DNA from: Nageia nagi
Taxonomy: Eukaryota > Pinophyta
Direction: 5' to 3'
Length of the DNA: 64,000 nucleotides
Assembly (NCBI GenBank): GCA_050084985.1
Contig: JBITNC010000001.1
Location: forward strand, 131,626,001-131,690,000
Shown here: positions 32,843-43,364 of the stretch, in pieces
Position numbering within the stretch: the first letter of the stretch is position 1
Layout: every line of letters starts with the position of its first letter
Program-made: the position numbers and the translations under genes
Notes under the pieces: model-generated
Databases searched by the model: none
The model's input: only the letters and a program-made list of their open reading frames with translations
What the model was told of the DNA's origin: nothing

Positions 32843-35276
32843 ATGCCTCCACATCATCACTCTGTTGGTCATTCTCGACCTATCTGGGTAGAGGTAGGGT
32901 TTTAAACTAACCTTATTTTTTAATTTTTGCTTATATCTAATATTTTAACCATTTTGTTTTAATTTTTTAGTTATAAAATACAATAATTACATACTTAAAA
33001 AGTTTTCGTTGAATTAGAATGTAGTTTAGACTTTTCTTTCTATTTATTTTAACAAATTTTCAAACCCTCAATTGTAAACATCAACTAGATTCAAAGGGTT
33101 TCAATACAATTGATATTTATATGTTGAACATCAATGATTCTATAACATTAGCATTTGAACATCGATGTTTCATGTTGAATAACCTAATTTTATTTTATTT
33201 TTTTAAGTTAAATTTTTATGAATTTGTAGGTTTGATATATTTTTGAGCCTCATGGTAGATACCTTTATATCATTTAGGTTAGTAGGGAGTTTTTGGGTCT
33301 GGTTGATCACACATTCTTCAAGATAATTAGATTTGGTGTGGGCCCATATATGGGTCAAATTCATTGGGAGTATCCATTATTGGTATCTTTGTTGGATAGA
33401 TGGGATGCTCATACTTTGACCTTTCATCTCCCAACTAGGGAGACGATGATCATTGTAGAGGATATTCATCAATTATACAGACTACCTATTCATGGTCAAA
33501 GGGTACAACATGAGGTAGATAGAGCTAGAGCTTTACCAACAATTTTGTATCTTTATGGAGTAGATAGAGTTGATATTATTATTTTTGAGATTATTTTTGG
33601 AGGGTTTGATATTACCAATATTGGATGGGGGATCAAATGGGAGCTATACATTTTTCATATTTGATGGGATTAGTTCAGTGTTATGCTCTCCCAAATAGTG
33701 GTGGTGGGAGATTTCCATGGTCACTTTTATCAATTATAGTAGAAATGATACAACATGAGATAGTATATGCTTGGGTGTCTACACTATTAGCTCAAATTTA
33801 TAGAGAGCTATTCCTTTATTTTTAGGGGCATTGTGCTTCCTTATCAGTTACTATCACTTTATAGGTATAGACAAACAAGCATATTGTTATAGCTCACCCT
33901 TTAGGCTTAGCTATAGCTAGTTTTGGTAACCATTTAAAGTATGAAGTAGGCATCATTTGGTGGCATGATGATTTTTATATTCATCCATTAGATAGCATTA
34001 GTTAAGATGTGGCCTATCACTACTGTATCTTATCTCAATTAGTTCCATATTAGGTGAGGATTAGAACTTATCATTTATATTCAATTTATGTTGAGCTTAT
34101 AGGGGAGATTATTGGTATTCAATTGCCACATGTATTGAGTGGTAGATAGATAGATTTCCTTAAGTTTTTTTAGTTTTATAGATTACATCACTAGTTTGGT
34201 TTGGTTCAAGACATTCCACCTCCACTAGTGCTATATTAGCATGAGGGTACTATCCTAATGGATGGTGTTCAATATTTTGTGTATGTAGAGCTAGATCCTA
34301 CTTAGGAGGAGGCATTAACTGAGGATGATACTAGGGTAGATGATATTGGCATTACTAAGGAGTTTAAAGCTTGGTGGCATGTTGAGTTAGAGGGTGGTGA
34401 GGATGATGGAGAGGGTAGACATGTTCATTAGTGCATTGATGATGTTGAGATGGGTGTAGTCATAGGTGAAGGAGAGGAGAGGATGATAGATGCTGCTAAG
34501 GATTTTATTCTTGAGGAGAGAGCATCGAGTCTAGCTAAGGAGGGAGTTTCCCTAGGTAGAGATGATGATGATAGAGGTAATATCCTAGTGACTCAGATCC
34601 CTAGTAATGATACTTTACTAGGTGATATTTATGAGCTTAGATATCAGTTCATGCAGGCCAACTCATGCATGTATAGATATAGAGCTAAGAGGGATTGGTA
34701 TCTATAAGAGAGGGATGAGGCTCATGCATCACTATAAGGAGCTCAAGCTCATTAGATGGGAGTAACATCTACTCTTGGGGGTACAAAGAGTAGATCCTTA
34801 ATGTTTATTCATGGCATCTATTAATAGTGAGATTATTATAGTGCCATTGTTTAGACTTGGTTGATAGGTGTATCAGCATTTTGTCTTGGTGTGTAGTATC
34901 CCATACCTCCATTGAGTTATATGCCTATTGATTTGTTTTCTTATTAGGCAAGAAATAGTGCTCAAGGGATAGTAGGTTCTTTAGGTAGAACAATAAGATT
35001 AGGAGCCTCTCCTAGCAAGGGTACTACACCTTGGGCATCCTCCTAAGGTATTGTTAGATCATTAGAGTTATGGGGGGCTACACAACCAACAAGTCCTATA
35101 GGGTTTGTTGGTACTACTCCTCCTAGTCATGAAATTGGAGATTTAACTAAATAACAGAGAGATCGCTATAGTTCTTAAGGTTAGGGTAGTGGTTGGAGTA
35201 GTCCTCGAGGAGGATCTAGTGAGATTTTATGGGATCATGTATTTTTATATGCTTATATTTTTTATGAGATGATGTA
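32843..35276 (+). pseudogene. Plant mobile domain (PMD) gene 2, antisense inside the LTR element
   Basis: Exon 1 (32843-32893) reads MPPHHHSVGHSRPIWVE and meets GTAGGG. The intron runs 32894-33229 and ends TTTGTAG. Exon 2 continues in phase 0 with YIFEPHGRYLYII, FLGLVDHTFFKI, PLLVSLLDRWDAHTLTFHLP and TMIIVEDIHQLYRLPIHG, the PMD core (near 33280-33490). After one frameshift near 33600 it runs in a single frame: MGAIHFSYLMGLVQCYALP, HPLGLAIASFGNHLKYEVG, WWHDDFYIHPLD and FGLVQDIPPPL. An acidic tail with EDDTRVDD, GEGEERMIDAAKDF and RDDDDRG follows, ending near 35276. About twenty stops occur, many of them TAG or TGA at likely Gln, Trp or Arg positions. Host PMD proteins act in gene silencing; the role of transposon-borne PMDs is not established. 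Confidence 0.8.
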
Positions 35277-36026
35277 ATTTGAGATTTTATGATTTGATAT
35301 GTTATATGATTGAGTAGTTGAGGATATTTGGGATGATATCATGTTTAGTTTTATATTGGTAGATAGGTATATGATGATTTTTCTTATAATTATATATTCA
35401 AGTTTATGATGATTTCATATATTGAATGATGTTTAAATGTTTTAATGCTATTATCATAAAGGTTATATAAAATACTATACAATAAATTTTTTGTAAATAA
35501 AATTTTATAGGACATATTTTAAGTATAATAGTACGGAATCAGATGCATCATTTTCTATTTCTTGGCTATGTATGTGTATAAATAAATATATGATAAGAAA
35601 TGTTATACAAATATAAAAGATAACTAGAATTACAAGATCACTTATCAATTTAAATAATAATAGAGGTAATTTTATATTGGGATATATGGATAATATTGAT
35701 AACCTAATATGATTAAAGAAATAATTAATTAACTAGCTTTATCAATATTTCTTTTACCTTCATTTACACAATTAGAGATGATATAAAACATAGTCATAAT
35801 ATCAAAAGTTTATCTTGAACTCGTGTGTGCATAGTGATATTCATTTACTTCTCTAGACATCCATAAATTAAATATTTTTAAAAGTATAATTTAAAGTTAA
35901 TTCTCCTTATGTGCATATAGTGGTCCAAATTTCTTTGGACATGTTGCCTCTTAATTAGGTATGCCCCATTGCCATACAGGCATCCATAGCCCCAATAGAG
36001 ATACTACAATGACTCAAGCATATATC

Positions 36027-36112
<86 letters not shown>

Positions 36113-36487
36113 TCTCTTTTTTTCCTTGGGTTTGGGATGAAGCAAATTAATGGGAGAATATTTTCTTTAAAACTATACTTCAAAACATTCAATGACTATT
36201 TTTTTTGAGATTTTAAATGTGAGAATAGTGTTTGAGTTCATGATATTCTAAAAATGTCAAACATGTTTATCTATCATCTTAAATTGACTAAAATTCAGAT
36301 ATCAGATGTCATAATAAAGCTAGAATGATGATAACGTTAAACAACATTATATTAATCATACATATGTGATGTAATATGTGTACAAATGGTATATATGAAT
36401 GGGGGAATATATAAATATAAATTGGTAAGTGATCTAAATCATTATAGTTTTCATCAAATAAGAATAACATTTCCTAATTTAATAATA

Positions 36488-36585
<98 letters not shown>

Positions 36586-36695
36586 AAACACACCCTATAG
36601 CCAAGTCACTTCATAATTATATATTTTTGAGTATAAATAATATATAGGGCAACACACCCTATAGCCAAGACACTTCAAAATTATATATTTCTGAG

Positions 36696-36732
<37 letters not shown>

Positions 36733-36859
36733 CATTTTTTAATTTTTCTGATTTTTTGAGATTTTTTTATTGATATTATTATTTTACATTCTTCAAATAT
36801 TATGGGATGATATTTTAATAATGGTCCAACCTTTTTATTTCAAAACATAATAATATATA
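35277..36859. repeat. Spacer with long (TA)n microsatellites
   Basis: Between the convergent extra ORF and PMD gene. Pure TA runs lie at about 36030-36109, 36489-36581 and 36699-36729. No gene; the open frame at 36386-36583 is translated TA repeat. Confidence 0.85.
36582..36710 (+). repeat. 63-bp tandem duplication with hairpins
   Basis: Two units starting near 36582 and 36645, each with TAGGG-AACACACCCTATAG, then CCAAG-CACTTCA and ATTATATATTT. Each unit has a perfect 7-bp inverted repeat TATAGGG...CCCTATA around a 7-nt loop. They are set between two TA runs. Confidence 0.8.
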
Positions 36860-38310
36860 GGATTCAATCAAAGATAATATGGCCCTATTCCAAGAATGGA
36901 TGGTTGATGTCTTGGTGGATAAACAATTAATGGAGATGACAATACTTGAAATACCTTTGGTTTTGATTTAAAATTTCGGATGACTCTTTGTTTGATGGAT
37001 AAATATGAAAATTGTTCACCAATATTAAAGAATTGAGTAGGTGATGGTGTACTTGATTGTGCACAATAATGAAAACTTGAAAACAATGATGAACATGGTT
37101 GTACATTCTTGATGAGTCAATCCATGTAATCCTTCTCAATATGTGTAGGATAAACTTCATATTTTGCTTTCTTTTGTAAATTAAGTCATTGAAGTGTCCT
37201 TTTAAATCTTAATTTTGTATTTATAGCATTATTTATGGAACATGTTTTATTGAAAAGTGAAGTGTAATCACATGTAATATCATGATTGGGGATTGTAGAA
37301 GTATTATACTAAATTACTAAGTCATTGACAACATTAGTGAGTGATATGATTCATCCCAAATGCTTTACATTCATATGATCAACACAATTTAGAGAAATTT
37401 TAGGTATTTTATAAGGCCAATGTATATGAAACAAATGAATTAAACTCATTTTTGACTCTAATTCCATCCACATTTCGTTGGCATCTATTTCAATAGTTAC
37501 TTTATCCCCATTATGTTTTAATACCCAAGCTTTAGAGTTTTGATCATTGTAATAAGACATGGCTATTTTTTCTTGTATTTCCATAGGTAATGAAAACACT
37601 TGAGACATAAATTTACATAGGTTTCTTTATAGAATTTTTACATATTTATCATCATGATATCATTCAACGAAATGTGGATTGGATTTATCAATTTGAAATT
37701 TTGGAAGATGAGTTCAAAATATTTTCGAAGGCAATTATCATGTTAAACTTTCATGTGGAGGTGATGAGCAAAATCTTGAATTCATATGAGAAAAGTGATA
37801 ATTAAGTTTTTGAATTAACTTTTTAGATCATCTTGGAGTTGGGACAAATGAAGTGGTGAAATCATAGATCATTTTATGATGATTAAGATCTCCTTCAATT
37901 TGACTTACCCAATTAAAAATAAGATCTAAATTTTATGAAGTATGATATGCTATATTCAAAACCCAATTATTGAAAGTATAATCAAGGTTCAATCATGGTG
38001 AGGACATAGGCCAACAAAAACATATTAGATTTATCTTTCAACTTGATTAGGATAATGCATAAAATCAATAAAATACATGGATTTATCAATGTAAATATTG
38101 ATATCATCTGCTTTATTATCTATTTGCCATCCATCATATGGATTAGGTTGATTTTTTAATACTATTAGTTTTTGTATATCAATAGGTAAATGCAAGAAAT
38201 TTCTCATTTCAGAAGTAATATTTTGTGTTACATGCATGATAACTCTATCTCCTAGATATCGAGATTTTGCATACCAAGGTAGCCATTGAAGTCCTCTTCT
38301 ATTGTCCATT
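36860..38310 (-). pseudogene. Extra sense ORF after integrase, unrecognised
   Basis: I do not recognise this protein. It starts at 38309 (MDNRRGLQWLPWYAKSRYLG) about 130 bp past the end of integrase, on the same strand. Two similar blocks are visible. Block 1 (38220-38030) has FLHLPIDIQKLIVL, GWQIDN, INIYIDKSM and HYPNQVE. Block 2 (37600-37400) has FSLPMEIQEKIAMS, AWVLKHNGDKVTIEIDANE and HIHWPYKIPK. Between and after them are TFNNWVLNIAYHTS, NWVSQIEGDLNHHK, FSYLSIKQRVIRNFKSKPK and PPRHQPSILGIGPYYL. One frameshift (between 38031 and 37980) and about nine stops. The Leu-Pro-x-Asp/Glu-Ile-Gln opening is vaguely F-box-like, but that is a weak resemblance. Confidence 0.6.
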
Positions 38311-38439
38311 ACATGGATAGTCTTTGATCATTTAAAAGCCATCTACCAATACATTAATATATATATTTATATATCAATTTTATCATCATTTTTTAACATA
38401 CAAAAACATGTATATATACTATTTACAAAGAGCAAAATG

Positions 38440-39610
38440 TTTTTTGTATGGAATGGTTGAAGATGTGTGATGTTTATAGGTTCACACTCTTCATTTCCTT
38501 CCATATTAGCTAAATGATATGTCCCAAAACCATATTTTTTCTTGATTATTTAAGGGTATAACCAATTTGGAGCAAATTTATCATGTAATTGGCATTCCAT
38601 ATGAGATGTTTATTGGTTTTATTTTAAAACTAAATCCCTTATATTAAATTCATGTATCTTAACTTTCTTATCAAATCCTCATTAGATATGTTCTTGGTAT
38701 ACATGCATATGTTCTAATGCATGGATTCATTTTTCATCTAAAAGCAATAATTGATCTAATCTTGCTTGTCTTGCTGCTTCATCAATTATATAGTCTTGTA
38801 AAGCAATTTGTAAAGAAGAAATTTCTATCTCCAATGGAAATATCACTTCTAAAACATAAATAAAGGAAAATGGGGTTGCCCCATTTGGTGTTCTAATGCT
38901 TGTACGATATGACCATAAAGCATGTGGAATTCAAAGATGCTAATCTTTATGAGAATCATTAATAGTTTTAACTAGAATATTTTGAATTACTTTATTTGTA
39001 GCCTCATTTTGACCATTACCTTGAGGATAATATAGTGTTGAAAAGCTAATTCGTATGTGATATGCTTTACATAATGCTAATACTTATTTATTTTTAAATT
39101 TTTTTCTATTATCAATAATGATTTGAGTAGGGGTGCTAAATCAATAGATAAGAAGATTTAATATGAATTTAGCTATTTTAGGATCTTTTGTTGAAATCAT
39201 GGGTATAGGTTTGACCCATTTCATAAAATTTTAATAGTTGTTATAATAAATTTATGACCTCTTGATTATGTAGGGAATATTTTTCCTATGATATCTAAAG
39301 CCCATCGTGAAAATGGCCATAAAGATTGCATTAGTTGTAGCGCTTGTGAAGGTTGAATAAAAAGGTGAGCATGTTGTTGACACTTAATGAATTTTTTAAT
39401 GTAATTGATACAATCTTGTTCCATTATAGGCCAATAATATCCCATGTGCATTAGACATTTTGTAATAATAGGTATGCTTAAATGTCCTTCATATATTCTA
39501 TCATGTGTAAATGAAATTGCAATTTGTGAATCAGCCCATTCTAAATAATGCAATAATATAACATCAAATCCTATTCGATATAGTATATCATCTAACATGC
39601 AATAATGATA
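38440..39610 (-). pseudogene. Tat-like integrase remnant of the 17.8-kb element
   Basis: Zinc region at 39598-39266: MLDDILYRIGFDVILLHYLE, IYEGHLSIPI, MHMGYYWPIMEQDC and FIKCQQHAH (the first Cys of the usual CxxC reads Phe). The core follows: WALDIIG (first Asp), QIIIDNRKKF (second Asp) and PQGNGQNEATNKVIQNIL (Glu kept). Then ALWSYRTSIRTPNGATPFSF, FPLEIEISSLQIALQDYI and, at the tail, FAPNWLYP and GFGTYHLANMEGNEECEP near 38480. Stops fall at LALC-preceding, HKD-stop-HL-stop-IPHALW (family: Trp and Gln) and others. Followed directly by the extra ORF. Confidence 0.9.
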
Positions 39611-39613
39611 TGC

Positions 39614-40201
39614 TCATAATTTAAAAGCTTTTATAGCTATTTTTTTTGAATTTTTAGGTAAAACTCCATCTCTTAAAAATTTAACTAATTGGGCATACCA
39701 TAGATTTTTTTCTTCTATTATGATGTCCAAAACATCATATGTTTTATCATCTATTTCTAAAGCAGAATTTGTTATTTGTACTATTTCAATGTGAATGTTT
39801 CTATGATGAGGATTTTGAGGTATTAATGATCCAATTGATGCCATAGCATTAGCGAATCTATTATTTGATCTAGGAGTTGTTTGAATTTCATATTTTGTCA
39901 ATAAAGATAATAAATATTTAACTATTTGTTTATATTTTTGAAGTAAAAGTCCTTTACATTAAAAGATTCCTTTAATTTGATTTACAATTAACAATGAATC
40001 TTTGATGAATTTTACTTTTTGTAGTTTTAATTTTAGAGTGATCTTAATAGCTAATATTAAGGCCTCATATTTAGCATTATTATTTGTATAAGGAAAATCT
40101 AATTTGAATGAGTATGGAATTGGTACTCCTTGAGGAGTGACAAATATAACACTTGATCCACCTCTTTTTTCACACTTAGATCCATCAAAATGTATTGTCA
40201 T
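39614..40201 (-). pseudogene. Archaeal-type RNase H of the 17.8-kb element
   Basis: IHFDGSKCEKRGGSSVIF (first Asp), NNNAKYEALILAIKITLKL (Glu) and VKFIKDSLLIVNQIKG (Asp; usual Gly-Asp-Ser reads Lys-Asp-Ser). Then TKYEIQTTPRSNNRFANAMA and a linker to the integrase zinc region (LWYAQLVKFLRDGVLP). The two open segments, 40201-39959 and 39901-39614, are in the same frame, separated only by stops. Second RNase H besides the RT-linked one, defining the Tat clade. Confidence 0.88.
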
Positions 40202-41450
40202 ATCCCATTATTATTCCAATTGTGTTGGTAAGTCAACATTATCTAATTGAAATATGTGTTCATTAGGCAATTCTATGATAAGAGGATTATCATCTTGTAA
40301 AGGTGCTTTTGCTAAATAATCAACTATAACTTGACCTTTTATGGATTTTTGATTGATGAATTATTTAGTTAAATACATGATCCATTTTAATGTTCTTGTA
40401 TTTTGGTATGTTTTATTCATAATATATTTAAGAGGATCAGCTTTTGCAAGAACATAAGTAGTATGGTTTAACATGCAATGCCTAAGTTTTTTCATTGTGA
40501 AAATGATGGCTAAACATAATTTTTCCATATATACATAATTTCATAATCAACTAGTGTTCAACCAAGGTAATATACAACTTTCTCTTTTTTGTGTTCATTC
40601 TTTTGAGCAAGCATAATACCTAATGTATTTTCTATTGCTAATGAATAGAGCAAAAATGGTTCATTGGTTCATGGAGGACTTAATACTGGTGGTGTTAATA
40701 AATATTGTTTAATTTCATCTAGAGCTTCTTCTTGTTCTTTACCCTAATGAAAAATGGTTCCTTTTTTTAAACTTAGTAAAGGGTTTACATTTATCTAATA
40801 ATATGAAATAAAATGTTTGATTGCTTGCAATTTTCCTTACAAACTTTGCAATTATTTAATATTGGAAGGAGGAAGCATATTTGTTATTGCTTTAATTTTA
40901 TTAGGATCTATTTTGATTCCTTATTGAGATACAATGAATCCTAATAGTTTTCCTAAAGTTACTCTAAAAACACATTTCTTTAGATTAAGACAAACATTAA
41001 ATTCTAACAATTTATCATATATTTTTATCAATATCTTATGATGTTGTTCTCTTATTTTAGACTTAGCCAATAAATCATCGACATAATCTTCTATGATATC
41101 ATGCATATAACAAAAGATTCACTATGGTGTTATAAATGTAGTTTTATGTTGGTCTTTAAGAGCAACTTTTATTTGATTATATCCAAAAAATCCATCCATA
41201 AGTGAAAGCATTTCATGTCCTACTATAGCATCCACTAAATTATCAATATTGGGAAGTGGAAAATCATCTTTAGGACATGCTTTATTTAAATCCCTAAAAT
41301 TGGTACAAATACAAATTTTTTCATTTGGTTTCTTTACGAGAACCATATTTGAAATCCATTCTAAATAATCAATTGGTTGTATAAATTTGGCATCTAATAA
41401 TTTTTGTAATTCTACTTTTACCATTAAGGCCATTGTAGGATTCATTTTTC
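40202..41450 (-). pseudogene. RT and RNase H of the 17.8-kb element
   Basis: RT at 41445-41122: ALMVKVELQKLLDAKFIQP, NMVLVKKPNEKICICTNFRD, LNKACPKDDFPLPNID, LSLMDGFFGYNQIKV and HKTTFITP. The catalytic EDYVDDLLAKSK is intact at 41106-40921, followed by CLNLKKCVFRV. Most of the palm between these is short or missing. The RT-linked RNase H follows (about 40900-40300) with stops and frameshifts; KGQVIVDYLAKAP-type sequence is visible near 40345-40310. The frame is shared across 41445-40921. Confidence 0.88.
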
Positions 41451-42785
41451 ATAACTTTTGCTTAATAGGTTTAGCATCATCTCTATGACCTAGATTGTGA
41501 ACAACTAGATTGGTAGCTATACCAGGCATATCTTTATATGCATATGAAAATATGGCCTATTTTTCTTTCAAAGTAGATATAAATAACTTTTTCTCTTCCT
41601 CTATTAAAGATTTTTCTAATTGAATAATTTTAATTTTAGTAGAAGCATCACTAATATTAACATCAATAGTTTCTTCAATTACTATATGTGATCCTTATTC
41701 TAATTGATTGGGTACAAGGATCCAAGTTTTATCACTTAAATCATATTCTTATGCTTCTTCAATATTGCTTTCAATCAAAGTTGAATTTACTTTTATGTTG
41801 GATTGTAGAGATATAGGTTTTTGTATTTTTGATGTTGATTTATTCAATTTGAACCATATTGATTGATATATCATTATTAAATAAATAATTAGGCATCAAC
41901 TTATCAAGTGTACTATCATCATTTGATTTTAATGGATGATGGAGATAAAGAGATTCTTCAAATGTGAGATTTTTAGGTTGTAATTCTATCATGTTTTTAT
42001 TTGAATTATATTTTATTTTACTCTTATATCCTAATCCCATCTTATCTGTAGGCATTTGATAATACATGTCTATTACATGTCATGGGCCTTGTTCATATCA
42101 TCCTAATCTGTGTCCTTTCCAGTGATATTTATCAAAATATCATTGGACAAAAGATCACACATGGGGTGAAAAATAGTCCAAGGAGTTACAAAATGGTTCT
42201 TTACTAATTTTTAGAATAGACTATTTATCAAGTTTATCAATTCCTATATATACAAATAATGTTTGATTAGGTCTTTCACCTAGTGAAACAAGTTTTCCTA
42301 CAACACTTGATTCTTGATAAGGTCATCCAATTTATTAAGCAGTGGGAATATTAAATATTAGATCATCAATATCATATTCTTCGCTATCTACATTAGACAA
42401 CTTTGCTATTGTATGAGAAAGTTCATTTAATCTATCCTACGATAATTTCTCTTAAGATGAAGTTACCATATCACTAGTTTTAGATGAAGAAGCATAATAC
42501 AACATGTTTAATGTTTGTGTTTGATTTTACAAAGATTCTTTTTCTTATGATTTTAAAATATTTGTTTTAGAAAATAAATTACTTATTTTTGGACTATCCA
42601 TTACTTGCTTTTGTTTTTCTTGTTTTAACATATTTTGTTTATCATTATCTTTTAAATATTTCGATAAAGATGTCATAAAGAAATGAGCAGAAGATAAAAT
42701 GATCTTATCAAAAATTCCTTTAGTGTTACAATGTGATTATGGATTATCATCTCCAAGGAAACAATGTACTATTCCATTATGTATG
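41451..42785 (-). pseudogene. Protease-RT linker of the 17.8-kb element
   Basis: Degraded polyprotein region with a 75-codon open stretch at 42067-41840 (GLGYKSKIKYNSNKNMIEL, LYLHHPLKSNDDSTLD). No catalytic domain. Tat-type elements carry a variable linker here. Confidence 0.5.
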
Positions 42786-43110
42786 TATTTAAAACAATTA
42801 TGATATGTTGAAGGAACACATTTTATATCTTTAATCCAAGGTCTTCCTAAGAGGATATTATATTATGTAATATCCCCTTCGATGACCTATGATACAGTTT
42901 GAATGGTTTTTGATCCAACTATAATAGATATAGATATTGATCCAATTATTGGACATAAGGCATCATTAAAGGCTTTTAATTGTAAAGTTGGTGCCTTAAT
43001 ATGTGAAAATGGAATATTTAAATTTTGAAAAGTAGTTTTTGATATAATATTTATTGCAGATCCTTCATCAATTAAGACTCGTGTAATGATGGCTCAATTC
43101 CAAATCAATT
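42786..43110 (-). pseudogene. Retropepsin-like protease of the 17.8-kb element
   Basis: VLIDEGSAINIISKTTF near 43090-43040 has the aspartic protease site in the Tat form (Asp-x-Gly-Ser-Ala). It is followed by LQLKAFNDALCPIIGSISIS, TIQTVSYVIEGDIT and YNILLGRPWIKDIKCVPS, the flap and the closing LLGRPW motif. It would process Gag-Pol. One stop before YNILLGRP. It lies between gag and RT as expected. Confidence 0.85.
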
Positions 43111-43364
43111 TTTCCAATGTTTTATTTCATGATCATAAAATGTAATCATGGGTTTTTAAATTTGTTTGATGTTACCTACAAGAGTAGCAAAAATTTTAGG
43201 ATCATTAATATCTAACTCAATTTTTTATAAAATATGATTCATTGCATCTGGATGATCTTTTGATTATTGTAACAAATCAAATAAGGATAATTTAATTTGT
43301 GATATTTTAATTATTGTTGTAATGCTCCTTTGAATGACATTTTAGGATGTTGAGGTATTGGTAT

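Noticed and set aside
33293-33664. Treating the internal Met at 33293 as the PMD gene start
   Set aside because: PMD-like sequence (YIFEPHGRY) continues upstream in phase to a splice-acceptor-like site and an in-phase upstream exon.
36386-36583. Open frame ending in a long Tyr-Ile repeat
   Set aside because: It is a translated TA microsatellite.
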